A DNA stretch of 64,000 bases from JACVCS01 sp038328575 (GCA_038328575.1 JBBQMD010000003.1:47809-111808), one strand, 5' to 3'; positions 35,705 to 47,160 are shown, numbered from the stretch's first letter. Program-made: numbers and translations. The notes: generated by a model not told the origin, from the sequence alone.

Positions 35705-35780
35705 GCGGCAGTGCGCGGCGGTGCCTAGTGCGCCGCCAAGCCTCAGCGCCTGACTCGAACGTCTTGTAGTATCATCGCCC

Positions 35781-36296
35781 ATGCGACAGATCACGCTCAT
35801 CACCACCGGCGGCACGATCGAGAAGACGTACGACGAGCAGACCGGGGAGCTGGACAACAAGCGGTCGATCGTGCGCCGCATGTTGCGCAGGCTGCGGCTT
35901 GAAGAGACGACGATCTCGGTCGTCGAGCTCATGAGCAAAGATTCGCTGGACATGACCGATGAGGATCGCCGCCGGATCTGTGAGGTTTCGGCGGCCGTGC
36001 TGACGGGAAAGTATCTGGGCGGCGTCGTCATCCTTCACGGCACCGATACGCTGGAGCAAACGGGCGAGGCGCTCTTCGCATCGATCCCGCACCCGGCGGT
36101 GCCGATCGTGCTCACCGGCGCAATGCGACCCTTTGAGATGACCCGCAGCGACGCGCTGCAGAACTTCACCGAGGCGGTGTTCGCGACGGCGGTGCTGCCA
36201 CCGGGGGTGTACTGCGTTGCGCACGGCAGGGCATTGGCGTTCCCTGGCGTCGTCAAGGATCGCGAACGAGGGACGTTCGTGAAGGTTGGAAGCTAG
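35781..36296 (+). CDS. Single-domain asparaginase-like protein
   Basis: 171 residues equal to the N-terminal catalytic domain of type I/II L-asparaginases: TTGGTIEKTYDE with the first catalytic Thr, HGTDTLEQT with the Thr-Asp pair, and LTGAMRPFEM. The C-terminal domain (about 130 residues) is missing, and the frame closes cleanly at 36296 with no remnant behind, so this is the known short form and not a recent truncation. Activity would need a different dimer arrangement; substrate uncertain. Confidence 0.8.
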   Translation: MRQITLITTGGTIEKTYDEQTGELDNKRSIVRRMLRRLRLEETTISVVELMSKDSLDMTDEDRRRICEVSAAVLTGKYLGGVVILHGTDTLEQTGEALFASIPHPAVPIVLTGAMRPFEMTRSDALQNFTEAVFATAVLPPGVYCVAHGRALAFPGVVKDRERGTFVKVGS

Positions 36297-36394
36297 CACA
36301 CTGGTCAACGCCCAGCGTCAGACAGCGCGCAGCGGAGCCTGCGAGTACGGCGATGCGATCGCGAAGCGTCGCTGATCGGCGGCAGGCCATTCAG

Positions 36395-38053
36395 TCAAGG
36401 CAAGGCCGGGATGGTTGCCGGCTCGGCGGTCGCGGCCCTTTGTGTTGCGAAGTGCAGCTTCCAGGTCTCGCCGGGCTGCGGGACGCGCGACGCCGGCAGG
36501 CCATTGGAGGGAATGACGACGCGCGAGCTGTTGCCGCTGGCGGCCTGCTCGGGCGTCGCGACTGTGAGGTGGACTTCAGCATCGCCGTCGCGATACGAGT
36601 CCAGCGACTGCACGAGCACGGTCTTCTCCAGCGATATGTTCTTGTCCGGCGCGTCGGAGCTCAGCAGCGTGCCCCGGAGAATCACAATCGCGGTGGTGAA
36701 GTAGATGACGATGCCGGTGACGTCGACCAGCGTCGCGACGAACGGCGTGGATGAAGCGGCGGGATCAAAGCCCAGGCGCTTCATAATCAGGGGCAACATT
36801 GCGCCCATGAGCGAGCCCCAGATCACCACGCACAGGAGCGTCGCGGAGATGGTGATGGCGAGCACCTGGTAGTGACGCGCGACATCGGGATCCGGGAACC
36901 AGCCGAACAAGCCGAAGACATTGATGCGCACGAGGCCGATGGCGGCAATCATGATTCCCAGCATGCCCGCGACGACGATCTCGCGCCGCAGCACGCGCCA
37001 CCAATCACGCACGCCGATCTCGCCCAGCCCCAGGGCGCGGATGACGAGCGTCGAGGCTTGTGAGCCAGAGTTTCCGCCGCTGGAGATGATGGCGGGGATG
37101 AACGCGGCGAGGATCGCGGCGCGTTGAATCTCGTCCTCGAAGAACGCGATGGCGTTGGACGTCAGGAGTTCGGAGAGGAACAGCAGCGCCAGCCACGGGG
37201 CGCGCTTGCGGAAGAGACAGTAGATGCTGGTGGACATCAGCGGGTCGTCAAGCGCGACGATGCCGCCCATCTTGTGCATGTCGCTGGTGGCCTCTTCGGT
37301 CGCAACGTCGGCGACGTCGTCGTGGGTGACGATGCCCAGGAGCGCGCCCTTGGAGTCCACCACCGGCAGCGCGACGCGGTCGTACTTCAGCAACGCGTCC
37401 ACTGCATCGCGCTGCGGCTGGCCAGCGCGCAGCGACACGAACTGTCGGTCCATCAGCGACTCGATCGGCGCCTCCGGCTCGGCCATGATCACCTGGCGAA
37501 GCCGCAGATCGTCGATGAGCACGTTGTCCTGGTCGATCACGTACACGATGTTCACGGTCTCGGCGTCCCGCCCATACTTGCGAATTTGCTCAAGCGCCCG
37601 ACCGACCGTCCAATCCGGGCGCACACGCACATAGTCTGGTGTCATCAAACGCCCCACCGAGCCCTGCGGATAGCCCAGGATCGCCTGAGTCGATTTGCGC
37701 TCTTCGGGGCTCAGCGACGCGATGATGCGTTGCGCCACCTGCGGCGGAAGCTCGTCCAGCAGACGCACACGGTCGTCGGGATCCATGGCTTCAACCAACG
37801 CATAGCCACTCTCGCCCAGCCCGCGGATCAACTCCTCCTGCTGCTCGACAGGCATGTACGCAAAGACGTGCCCAGCGTCCTCGCGCGGCAGGATGCGGAA
37901 CGCCAGCATCGAGTCCTCCAGCGGCAACTCGGAGATGATGTCCGCGACGTCGGCGTGTTGCAGATCATGCAGGATGTCACGCAGCTCGGCGTACGCCTTG
38001 GCGCGCAAAAGCTCCTGCAACTCGGGGACCAGCAGGGTGGCGGTGGGGTTCAT
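36395..38053 (-). CDS. mgtE: Magnesium transporter MgtE with C-terminal extension
   Basis: 552 residues from the ATG at 38053. N-terminal superhelical MgtE_N domain (~10-125), two CBS domains (~130-255), and five membrane helices (~285-463) with PAIISSGGNSGSQAS and GFDPAASSTPFVATLVDVTG, which line the Mg2+ pore. Magnesium binding to the cytosolic domains normally closes the channel. Unusual: about 89 extra residues follow the last helix, rich in Asp, Ser and Pro and containing a V-H-L-T-V-A-T strand, whereas MgtE normally ends at the membrane. Confidence 0.92.
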   Translation of the reverse strand: MNPTATLLVPELQELLRAKAYAELRDILHDLQHADVADIISELPLEDSMLAFRILPREDAGHVFAYMPVEQQEELIRGLGESGYALVEAMDPDDRVRLLDELPPQVAQRIIASLSPEERKSTQAILGYPQGSVGRLMTPDYVRVRPDWTVGRALEQIRKYGRDAETVNIVYVIDQDNVLIDDLRLRQVIMAEPEAPIESLMDRQFVSLRAGQPQRDAVDALLKYDRVALPVVDSKGALLGIVTHDDVADVATEEATSDMHKMGGIVALDDPLMSTSIYCLFRKRAPWLALLFLSELLTSNAIAFFEDEIQRAAILAAFIPAIISSGGNSGSQASTLVIRALGLGEIGVRDWWRVLRREIVVAGMLGIMIAAIGLVRINVFGLFGWFPDPDVARHYQVLAITISATLLCVVIWGSLMGAMLPLIMKRLGFDPAASSTPFVATLVDVTGIVIYFTTAIVILRGTLLSSDAPDKNISLEKTVLVQSLDSYRDGDAEVHLTVATPEQAASGNSSRVVIPSNGLPASRVPQPGETWKLHFATQRAATAEPATIPALP

Positions 38054-38116
38054 GGTCGAGCTCGCGTGGTGGTCGCGCACGGACAGACGCTGGAGCGGGA
38101 GTTTGAGCGTACGGCC

Positions 38117-38210
38117 CAAGTCCGAGAAAATCAGTCATCACGCGCTTCAAGTCCGAGAACGCCCGCGCCCGCGGCTCTGCGGCGCGGATATTAAGTCCGC
38201 GCGCCCGTTC
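38117..38210. promoter_or_regulatory. Direct and inverted repeats upstream of the sensor kinase
   Basis: CAAGTCCGAGAA occurs at 38117-38128 and 38148-38159, 31 bases apart (three helical turns). The second copy also starts a large interrupted inverted repeat, CCGAGAAC...GTTCTCGG (38153 to 38210), enclosing a CCGC/GCGG hairpin. Placed in the divergent mgtE/kinase gap, it looks like a regulator binding region. Confidence 0.45.
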
Positions 38211-38366
38211 TCGGTGGTTCGGCCCGCGCGGGCCGCCGATATCTCGTTCGTCCGGCAATCACGCCATCTGCAATCGAGCCCGGGCGATGGCCCCGCCTTT
38301 CACACTTCGGCCTGCCTCGCAACCCCCCCTCTCACTCCTCTATGCGATGAAGAACAGGAGCGACCG

Positions 38367-39866
38367 TTGGCAACTGGCTCGAACGTCTTCAAGCTGAGTT
38401 CGCGAGGCGAGGCGATGCTGCGGCTCATGGCGCTGCCCTGCGCGCTCACCACTGCGGGCACCGCCGCCGCCAGCGCGATCCTCGCCGAGAGCAGCCAGAC
38501 CTCGCTCTGGCCCGTGGTCGCGGCGCTCGCCGGCGCGGGGCTGACAGCCTGGCTCGTGCTCCTGGCTGGCAAACCCCTCCGTGGCATGGGCGCGCTCGCC
38601 AGCGCCTTGGACGTCGCCTCCACCGGCACGCGCGACGCTGGCACGCTGCGCGTTTCGGAGCGGCTGGGCCCGCGCGCCAAGGCGTTCAACGCGATCATCG
38701 ACGAACTGGCGTCGCAGCGGCGGGTTGAGATGGTGGCCAAGGCCGGAGATACCGCCGCGAAGCCCTCGCGCCGCGATGGCGATCTGGCCAGCGCCTGTGA
38801 CGCGATGTGGTCCGGCGTCATGCTGGTCGATGCGCAGGGTCGGATCAAGTATGCAAACGGCGCCGCGGCAATCATGCTGTCATGCGTGCGCGAAAAGCTC
38901 TCGGGTGCGTCGCTTCACGAGGTGATCCGCGATGGCGCCGTGATCGACGCCGCGATGAGCGCGGCGCGAGGCGAGACGCGCGTGCGTGCGGTCGTCGAGG
39001 CCGGCGTTTCCGCGAGCACACCATCGGCAACCGGGTCGGGCTCGGCTGCCAGCGAGCCAGAGAGCGTGACGCGATTCTCGATGCGCACGATCGGGCCGAA
39101 GGATCAGCCGCTGGCGCTGGTGATCATCGAAGATATCACCCAGCAGCGTATCGCCGATCGCTCGCGCAACGCGTTCATCGCTCAGGCGACGCACGAACTG
39201 CGCACCCCGCTGACGAACATGCGGCTGTGCCTTGATGAGCTTTTGGAGAGCCCGAACCTTGAGGCGGAAGAGCGTCAGCGATTCCTGAACATTGTTTCGG
39301 GCGAGAGCCGACGCCTGGAGCGCATGGTGGGCGACATGCTGTCGATCAGCGAGATCGAGGCCGGGACGCTGACGCTGCACATGGGCGATGCGCGCTTGGG
39401 ACAGTTGATCGACGATCTGCGCCAGGACTTCCAGATCCAGGCCAAGGACAAGCAGATCAAGCTCACGTTCAACGTGCCCCCAAAGCTCCCGGTGATCCAA
39501 GCGGATCGTGACAAGCTCATGCTCACGCTGGGCAACCTGATCGGCAACGCGCTCAAGTACACGCCCACCGGCGGCGACGTGACCGTCACCGTCAAGACGC
39601 CCACCGGCCAGCTCGTGGTCGACGTCACCGATTCGGGCATCGGCATCGCGCCCGAGGAGCAGGAGCTCGTCTTCGAGCGCTTCTATCGCAGCAAGGACCA
39701 GCGTGTCGAGAAGATCACCGGCACCGGCCTGGGCCTGGCGCTGGCCCGCCAGATCGCGCGGCTTCACGCGGGGGACATCGCCATCACCAGCCAGCTCAAC
39801 AAGGGCTCGACCTTCACACTCTCGCTGCCGACAGGGGCCGTAGCGACCGAGAGCAAGGCCGCGTAA
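38367..39866 (+). CDS. Membrane sensor histidine kinase
   Basis: 499 residues. The start is a TTG at 38367, chosen because AGGAG lies six bases upstream; the later ATG at 38412 lacks such a site. Two membrane helices (~20-60) with almost no loop are followed by a HAMP-like segment, a PAS domain (~150-255, VMLVDAQGRIKYANGAA), the dimerisation H-box ATHELRTPL, and the ATPase with N-box NLIGNALKY, DSGIGI, FERFYRS and GTGLGLAL. A PhoR/WalK-type kinase. No response regulator is adjacent; the next gene is a STAS protein. Confidence 0.9.
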   Translation: MATGSNVFKLSSRGEAMLRLMALPCALTTAGTAAASAILAESSQTSLWPVVAALAGAGLTAWLVLLAGKPLRGMGALASALDVASTGTRDAGTLRVSERLGPRAKAFNAIIDELASQRRVEMVAKAGDTAAKPSRRDGDLASACDAMWSGVMLVDAQGRIKYANGAAAIMLSCVREKLSGASLHEVIRDGAVIDAAMSAARGETRVRAVVEAGVSASTPSATGSGSAASEPESVTRFSMRTIGPKDQPLALVIIEDITQQRIADRSRNAFIAQATHELRTPLTNMRLCLDELLESPNLEAEERQRFLNIVSGESRRLERMVGDMLSISEIEAGTLTLHMGDARLGQLIDDLRQDFQIQAKDKQIKLTFNVPPKLPVIQADRDKLMLTLGNLIGNALKYTPTGGDVTVTVKTPTGQLVVDVTDSGIGIAPEEQELVFERFYRSKDQRVEKITGTGLGLALARQIARLHAGDIAITSQLNKGSTFTLSLPTGAVATESKAA

Positions 39867-39877
39867 CGCCGGGATGA

Positions 39878-39979
39878 AAGTCGCGAGTCGCGAGTCACGA
39901 GGCAAAGGCAGGAGTCATCGCGCCTGATCGGGAGTTTGACGCTCGAAGTTGAGAACTGAAGACCCAGCACTGAAGTCTG
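39878..39979. repeat. Long heptamer-period tract between kinase and STAS genes
   Basis: AAGTCGC, GAGTCGC, GAGTCAC, GAGGCAA (39878-39905), entered by GAAAGTCGCGAG; then weaker units; then GAAGTTG, AGAACTG, AAGACCC, AGCACTG, AAGTCTG (39945-39979), ending three bases before the STAS gene's TTG start. Confidence 0.65.
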
Positions 39980-39982
39980 ACC

Positions 39983-40314
39983 TTGCAAATCACTGAACAA
40001 CAACACGGCGCCGTCACGGTCTTCAGCCCTCAGGGCCCGCTGATCGGCTCCGACGCCGAAGCGTTCCGCACCGCAGCATTGGAGCTGATCGCGCGCACGC
40101 GCGGGCGGTTCGTCGTTGATGCGTCGGGTATCGCGTACGTAGACAGCCGCGGGCTTGAGGCGATCCTCGATGTGACCGATCGCCTCGCGTCCAGCGGCGG
40201 CGCGATGAAGCTCTGCGCCGTCGGCGAGACCTTGCGCGAGGTCCTCCAGCTCACCGAGGTCTACCCGTTGCTGGAGCATTTCGCGGACGTCAACTCCGCT
40301 GTCAGGAGCTTCCT

Positions 40315-40318
<4 letters not shown>
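39983..40318 (+). CDS. STAS-domain protein (anti-anti-sigma factor type)
   Basis: 111 residues, a single STAS domain: VTVFSPQGPLIGSDAEAF, then the phospho-acceptor loop VDASGIAYVDSRGLEAIL with S55 as the likely phosphorylation site. Such proteins bind or release switch kinases in partner-switching. The start is a TTG at 39983, directly after a heptamer tract. It overlaps the ATPase gene by TTGA, so its translation is coupled to the pilus operon, which suggests it controls or localises that machine. Confidence 0.82.
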
Positions 40319-42149
<1,831 letters not shown>

Positions 42150-42153
<4 letters not shown>

Positions 42154-43493
42154 AGCTCGCGTACACCGGCTTTGATATGAACGGGCGGGCCGTGCGGGGC
42201 GTCGTCGAGTCGATCGGCGCAGCCGAGGCCAGCGAATCGCTGCGCCGTCAGGGCGTGCTGCTGACCTCGATCGCCGAGGGCGGCAAGGGTGCAGGGTTCT
42301 TCAGCCGTGCCGCCGGAACAGCGCGCAGCACAGCCGCCAGTGGCTCGATCACTGTCAATCCGAGCGCGAGCAACAGCGCCGGCATCGGCGCGGCGACTGG
42401 TAGCAATGGCGGCGGCGGGCGTGGGGCAGGTGGGGGCTCGCTCACCGAGCTTGCGGGCTTTGCTCGCCAGCTCAGCGTGCTGATCTCTGCGAAGACGCCG
42501 CTAGTGCAGGCGCTGCAGGCGATCGAGCGCCAGACACCCGCGGGCCCCTGGGCTCGCACGCTGGGCGCGATGCGTCAGAAGGTTGAAGAGGGCGTGTCGC
42601 TGTCGGAGGCGATGCAGCATTTCCCGCGCCAGTTCAACGCCGTGTGCCGCGCGCTGGTGCAGGCGGGTGAGGCGGGTGGCAGCCTGGATTCGATGCTGCG
42701 CAATCTCGCAGAACTCACGCGTCAACAACTCCACATGCGCCGCTCGGTGGTTGGCGCGCTGGTGTACCCCGTCGCGCTGATCTCGATCTCGTCGATGGTG
42801 CTCATCGGCCTCGTGCTCTTCGTGCTGCCACGATTCGAGGAACTCTTCAAGTCGCTGGGCGCCGCGCTCCCTCCCAGCACGCAGCTCCTGATCGATGTCA
42901 GCTCATTCGGTCGTCAATGGTGGTTCGCCATCGTTCCTGCCGTCATCTCCGTCGCTGTGGCGCTCTACTACTACGTCCGCTCCGAACACGGCGCCATGGC
43001 GTTCCAAGCCGCGCTCATGGGCACCCCCCGCGTGGGCATGATCGTCCGCTCGCTGGCTACGGCGCGCATCGCCCGCGTCCTGGGCGCGCTGCTTGAAGCC
43101 AAGGTCGGCTTGCTCGACGCGATCAAGCTCACCCGCCAGGCCACCACCATCGCCGCGTACGCCAAGATCCTCGAAGACGCTGAGGACCGCATCACCCGCG
43201 GCGAGAACTTCTCCGCCACACTCGCCAGCTCCACGCTCATCCCACCGGCGATCGTCGAGGCCGTCGCCTCCGGCGAGCGTTCCGGCCAGATCGGCCCGGT
43301 GCTCACCCAGGTCGGCAAGTTCATGGACGAGGACAACGAGCTCATCATCAAGTCGCTCACAACACTCCTTGAGCCGCTCATCCTTGTCGTCCTGGGCGTG
43401 CTCATCGGGGCAGTCGCGATCGCCATGTTCCTGCCGCTCTTTGATCTCACCGCCGCCGGCGGTGGATCCGCAGGCCCCGGGGGTGCGCCGTGA
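42150..43493 (+). CDS. GspF/PilC-type inner-membrane platform protein
   Basis: 447 residues with GTG start inside the GTGA overlap with the ATPase. Two GspF domains (~95-225 and ~300-425) carry FARQLSVLISAKTPLVQAL and LVQAGEAGGSLD, then ARIARVLGALLEAKVGLLDAI and GERSGQIGPVL; three membrane helices follow the usual pattern. A ~50-residue Gly/Ser/Ala linker (~50-100) separates the extreme N-terminal KLAYTGFD strand from the first domain. Confidence 0.93.
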
Positions 43494-44557
43494 GAATCGC
43501 CCGCCCGCGCACCCCCATCGGCGTTGACCTCACGCCCTCCTCGGTCACCTGCGTGCGCGCCGAGTGGGCCGGAGGCACCGGTCGCGTTATCGCCAGCGCC
43601 ATCGCCCCGCGCACGTCGCAAGACCTCGACGAAACCGCGCTTCTTGTCGCCGGCCTGATCCGGCGGCACGACATGGGCACGCGCCGCGTCATCCTGAACG
43701 CCCCGGAAGAAAGGCTCCTCACGGGCGTCATGGAGCTTCCCGCGCGCTCCAGCGGCGCGCCGATCGAGCTGCTGGCCGCCGGCGAGCTCGCACGCACGCA
43801 CAAGGTCGATCCCGCCAGTCTCCAGCTCGCGGCGTGGGAACTCCCGCTCCAGCAGCGCGCCGGCGAGGGCGCGCGCTGGCTCGTCACCGCTCTTCCGAAA
43901 GACGAGGGCGCCGCCCTCACCCGCGCCATGGAAGCCGCGGGTCTGATCGTTGAGGCGATCGATCTCCGCTCGCTCTCCGTCGCGCGAGCCTGCAACGCGG
44001 ACATCGACGTGCCCGACGCCCTCACGCCGATCCTGCAACTGGAGCGCGCCGGCCACTCGGTCGGCGTGGTCTTTGGCGGCGAGCTGGTCTATGAACGCCG
44101 CCTCGAAGGTGTGCAGCTCCGCGGCGTCGTCAGCATGATCGAGAAGGCTGGCATCACCGACCGCCAGCTCTCCCTCGACCTCCTGCGCGGCAGCACCGCC
44201 AGCGGCGGCTCGCTCGAAGACGGCCTCCTCGATCTCTTGTCCCAAGTCCAACTGGCGCTCTCGCGCCACGCCGTGGAACTGCTGCAACAACTGCGGCTGT
44301 CAATCGCGTACGTCGCACAGATGATCCCGCAGGCGGCGCTCAACCGCGTGCTGATCACTGGCGAGCTGGCAAGGTGCGCTCCGGTTGCCGGCGCTGTCAG
44401 CGAGGGGCTGACGCTCGAGTGCCGCGTTGCCGGTCCGTTGGTCGCCGATGTCGGGTCTGCGGGCGGCCCGGGGGGTGTGGTGTGCCCCGAGTTGACCTGC
44501 GCGCTCGGTCTGGCGTTGAGCGCGGGCGCGGGCGCGAGCGTGAAGGAGGCCGCGTGA
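43490..44557 (+). CDS. PilM-like actin-fold pilus assembly protein
   Basis: 355 residues; GTG start in a GTGA overlap. IGVDLTPSSVTCVRAEW is the first nucleotide-binding loop of the PilM/FtsA fold, and VGVVFGGELVYERRL and VLITGELAR are later strands of the same fold. PilM is cytoplasmic and tethers PilN to the motor. Sequence is more diverged than the ATPase, so the call rests on fold pattern plus position directly before PilN- and PilO-like genes. Confidence 0.75.
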   Translation: MRIARPRTPIGVDLTPSSVTCVRAEWAGGTGRVIASAIAPRTSQDLDETALLVAGLIRRHDMGTRRVILNAPEERLLTGVMELPARSSGAPIELLAAGELARTHKVDPASLQLAAWELPLQQRAGEGARWLVTALPKDEGAALTRAMEAAGLIVEAIDLRSLSVARACNADIDVPDALTPILQLERAGHSVGVVFGGELVYERRLEGVQLRGVVSMIEKAGITDRQLSLDLLRGSTASGGSLEDGLLDLLSQVQLALSRHAVELLQQLRLSIAYVAQMIPQAALNRVLITGELARCAPVAGAVSEGLTLECRVAGPLVADVGSAGGPGGVVCPELTCALGLALSAGAGASVKEAA

Positions 44558-45234
44558 GAAGCGTGAATCTGGTGCCGCCGGAGCTGGTGCTGGCCCGCAG
44601 GCGTGCGGATCGCACGCGCGTGTGGGCCGCTGTCAGCGTGGTGTACTGCGTGATCGCGCTGAGCACCGGCGCGCTGGCCTGGAGCGCCGGGAGAGTCGGG
44701 AGCGACAACAAGGAGCGTCTGGCGGATTTCACTGAGCGGACGCAGAAGCAGAATCAGTCGCTTCAGAAGGCCCGCGAGGAGCTGGGCGTCGCGACCCGCA
44801 AGGTCGCCGCGGCTCGCGAGGTCTCGGTACACCCCAACTGGACCCTCTTGCTCCGCGCGATCGCGGGCTTCAAGGGCGAGCACGTGGTCCTCAAAGCGCT
44901 GTCGATCAAGCCGATCATGCCCGAAGCCGCTGCGATGAGCGGGCCCGCCAAGGCCGCCCCTCTCGCCGCCAACGCCATTCAGCCCGCGTCAACTCAGAGC
45001 GAAACCAACCCCATCGCCTACATCATGCGCCTCGACGGCGAGGCCCGCACGCAGCGCGCCGTCACCGACTTCGTTTTGCGACTTGAGGGCTCTGGCGTCT
45101 TCGCATCCGTGCGACTCGTCGAATCCAAGTCGCGATCGCAGACCGTCGGCTCCGGCAAAGACGCGCGCACCTGGGAGGTAGTGGGCTTCACGCTGGAGTG
45201 CAGACTCGTTGAACCCGCCGGAGGTGCGCCATGA
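44554..45234 (+). CDS. PilN-like assembly protein
   Basis: 226 residues; GTG start at 44554 with AGGAGG upstream, overlapping the PilM stop. The N-terminus RSVNLVPPELVLARR matches the PilM-binding NLLP motif of PilN. One membrane helix (~25-47) and a coiled coil (~50-85) precede a ferredoxin-like periplasmic domain (~95-225). Paired with PilO in the inner-membrane alignment complex. Confidence 0.8.
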   Translation: MRSVNLVPPELVLARRRADRTRVWAAVSVVYCVIALSTGALAWSAGRVGSDNKERLADFTERTQKQNQSLQKAREELGVATRKVAAAREVSVHPNWTLLLRAIAGFKGEHVVLKALSIKPIMPEAAAMSGPAKAAPLAANAIQPASTQSETNPIAYIMRLDGEARTQRAVTDFVLRLEGSGVFASVRLVESKSRSQTVGSGKDARTWEVVGFTLECRLVEPAGGAP

Positions 45235-45824
45235 CAGCCAGCGTCCGAACCTCCCTCTTGCCCAGCACCCAAACAATCGCGATCGACGCCGCGGCGTTCT
45301 CCGTCCTCGCCCTGATCACCGGCGCCGTCTACTTCGCCAGCGTCCGCCCGTACAAGGACGCGATCGAAGAGACTCGCCAGGTCGAGCTCGCCGTCGCGGA
45401 CGCTGAGGCGGCGCTGGCCCGCGCCACCACCGATGCAGACCGCACGCGCTCAAGCCTTCGCGCCGCGCACGATCTGCTCTCCCGCCAGCGCATCACGCTG
45501 GATCCCATCACCCAGGCCAACACCCGCCTCGCTGCCGTCGCCGCCCTGGCGTCTGATCGAGATGTCACGCTCTCACGCATCCAGCCCGGCGACATCAAGA
45601 CCGGCGCACGCTTCATCGCCCTGCCCATCCGCCTCGAAGGCCGCGGCCAATGGACCGGCATCACCGGCTTCATCGAAGCCATGCACGAACGCTTCCCCGA
45701 TATCGCCGTCATCGGCCTGGAGCTCGGCGCACAAGGGCCCGAGAACAACGAGCCCGAACGCACCACGCTTTCGTGCGACCTTGTCTGGTATGCCGGTCCG
45801 GCAAACGCCAGCTTGAAGCCATAG
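45231..45824 (+). CDS. PilO/GspM-like assembly protein
   Basis: 197 residues overlapping the PilN-like stop by ATGA. One N-terminal membrane helix (~22-42), a coiled coil (~45-85) and a periplasmic domain with ALPIRLEGRGQWTGITGFIEAM, which is the PilO/GspM ferredoxin-like strand-helix. Expected to pair with the PilN-like protein. Confidence 0.78.
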   Translation: MTASVRTSLLPSTQTIAIDAAAFSVLALITGAVYFASVRPYKDAIEETRQVELAVADAEAALARATTDADRTRSSLRAAHDLLSRQRITLDPITQANTRLAAVAALASDRDVTLSRIQPGDIKTGARFIALPIRLEGRGQWTGITGFIEAMHERFPDIAVIGLELGAQGPENNEPERTTLSCDLVWYAGPANASLKP

Positions 45825-45870
45825 ACCCGGATCCCTTGACTCGACTCAAGTTGAATTGCCTCTTACAGGC

Positions 45871-46515
45871 ATGAAGCTCACGCGTGAACGCAAGGTCTAT
45901 GTCGCCGTCCTCTCCGCCGCCGGGGCCATCTGGAGCCTCGATCAGTTCGTGCTCTCCGGCGGGCCGCAAAGCGCGCAGGCTGGCGTGATCGTGCAGTCCC
46001 TCAGCACTCCCGACGCACCCGCCTCGGCCGACGCAGCCAACCTTGCGCCCTCCACCACCTCCCGCGCGGTGGCCGACCGCGTGCCCCACCCCACCCTCGC
46101 CAGCCGCCTTGAAGCGCTCTCGCGATCTCTCGAACAAATCGATAAACGCCCCGCCCCCACCGGCCTCTTTGATCAGCCCGCCTGGGCACGCCCGCCGAAC
46201 GCGTCGCCAACGCCGATCGAGACGCACGAGACGCCCAGAACGCTACTCGGCCACCAGTACGAACTGACCTCCGTCATGGGCGGCCCCACCGGCAAGCTCG
46301 TCGTCGTCAACGGCCGGACTCTGAAACTCGGCCAATCGCTCGACGGCTACGTCCTCACCGCCATCGACAATGACGCCGCGATCTTCGTCCGCCAAGGCGT
46401 CGAAGCCCGCCTCCAGCTCAATCGCGCCCGCGCCTCCCAGCCCGCCCTCACACCCCCCGACTCCACGCCAGCGATCAACCTCCAGCCCGCCGCGGAGTGC
46501 GCAACGCACGGCTGA
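45871..46515 (+). CDS. PilP/GspB/GspC-like periplasmic protein
   Basis: 214 residues from the ATG at 45871; a TTG at 45856 is possible. Short N-terminal membrane anchor (~10-27), then a Pro/Ala-rich linker, then a small beta domain with LTSVMGGPTGKLVVVNGRTLKLGQSLDGYVL, the homology-region pattern shared by PilP, GspB and GspC, which contacts the secretin. First gene of the operon not overlapping its predecessor (46-base gap). No secretin gene is in the window. Confidence 0.65.
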   Translation: MKLTRERKVYVAVLSAAGAIWSLDQFVLSGGPQSAQAGVIVQSLSTPDAPASADAANLAPSTTSRAVADRVPHPTLASRLEALSRSLEQIDKRPAPTGLFDQPAWARPPNASPTPIETHETPRTLLGHQYELTSVMGGPTGKLVVVNGRTLKLGQSLDGYVLTAIDNDAAIFVRQGVEARLQLNRARASQPALTPPDSTPAINLQPAAECATHG

Positions 46516-46674
46516 TGATGAATCTTCGGTTGGCCCGCGCTCATGCAACCGGAACAGCCCGCACAGATTCATGCCTCCCTCCGTTCAGGTGATGCCGAGG
46601 GTGATATCGGGGCCGGGGATCGACGATGATGTATTGACCGCAGTCAGTCGCGGCCCTATCACCGGAGGTCCCCA

Positions 46675-47160
46675 ATGAGCTTCTCGCCTTCCCGCCGTTT
46701 CGCTGCGTTCACCCTCATCGAGCTGGTCATCGTCGTCGTCATCATCGGCATCCTCGCCGCGATCGCCGTCCCGCGAATGAGCCGCGGCGCCACCGCCGCC
46801 GGTGACTCCGCCCTCACCGCCAACCTCACACAGCTCCGCAACGCCGTGGAGATGTTCCAGGCCGAGCACGGCGGAACCTACCCCACCCTCGCCGATGCGC
46901 CCCAGGCCATCACGCAGTTCTCCAACGTTGCCGGCACCACCTTCAAGGACACCAAGGACGAACTCGCCGGCGTCATCTACGGCCCGTATCTTCGCGCCGT
47001 CCCCGTCCTCCCGGTCGGCCCCAACAAGGGCAAGAGTGATTTCATCGCCGCGCTCGGCGGCGCCGCCGGATGGGTCTACGACGCCGCCAGCGGCCAGATC
47101 CGCGCCAACGTTCCCGACGCCGTCGTCGACGCCCGCGGCACAAAGTACAACGCCTACTGA
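46675..47160 (+). CDS. gspG: Major pseudopilin, GspG type
   Basis: 161 residues. The prepilin peptidase site is F-A-A|FTLIELVIVVVIIGILAAIAVPRM, with the conserved Glu at +5 and a short basic leader. The following A-x-x-A-x-x-x-L-x-x-L-R-N-A-V-E-M helix and Y-P-T-L segment are typical of GspG. GGAGG lies ten bases upstream. Only pseudopilin in the operon; a strong terminator follows. Confidence 0.9.
   Translation: MSFSPSRRFAAFTLIELVIVVVIIGILAAIAVPRMSRGATAAGDSALTANLTQLRNAVEMFQAEHGGTYPTLADAPQAITQFSNVAGTTFKDTKDELAGVIYGPYLRAVPVLPVGPNKGKSDFIAALGGAAGWVYDAASGQIRANVPDAVVDARGTKYNAY

Noticed and set aside
35781..36296. Asparaginase pseudogene
   Set aside because: The frame ends cleanly after the catalytic domain and nothing resembling the second domain follows, so a natural short form is more likely than truncation.
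46634..46662. TTGACC-17-TATCAC resembling a promoter before gspG
   Set aside because: Transcription would start inside or after the ribosome site, only a few bases before the ATG; the gene is more likely transcribed from the operon.
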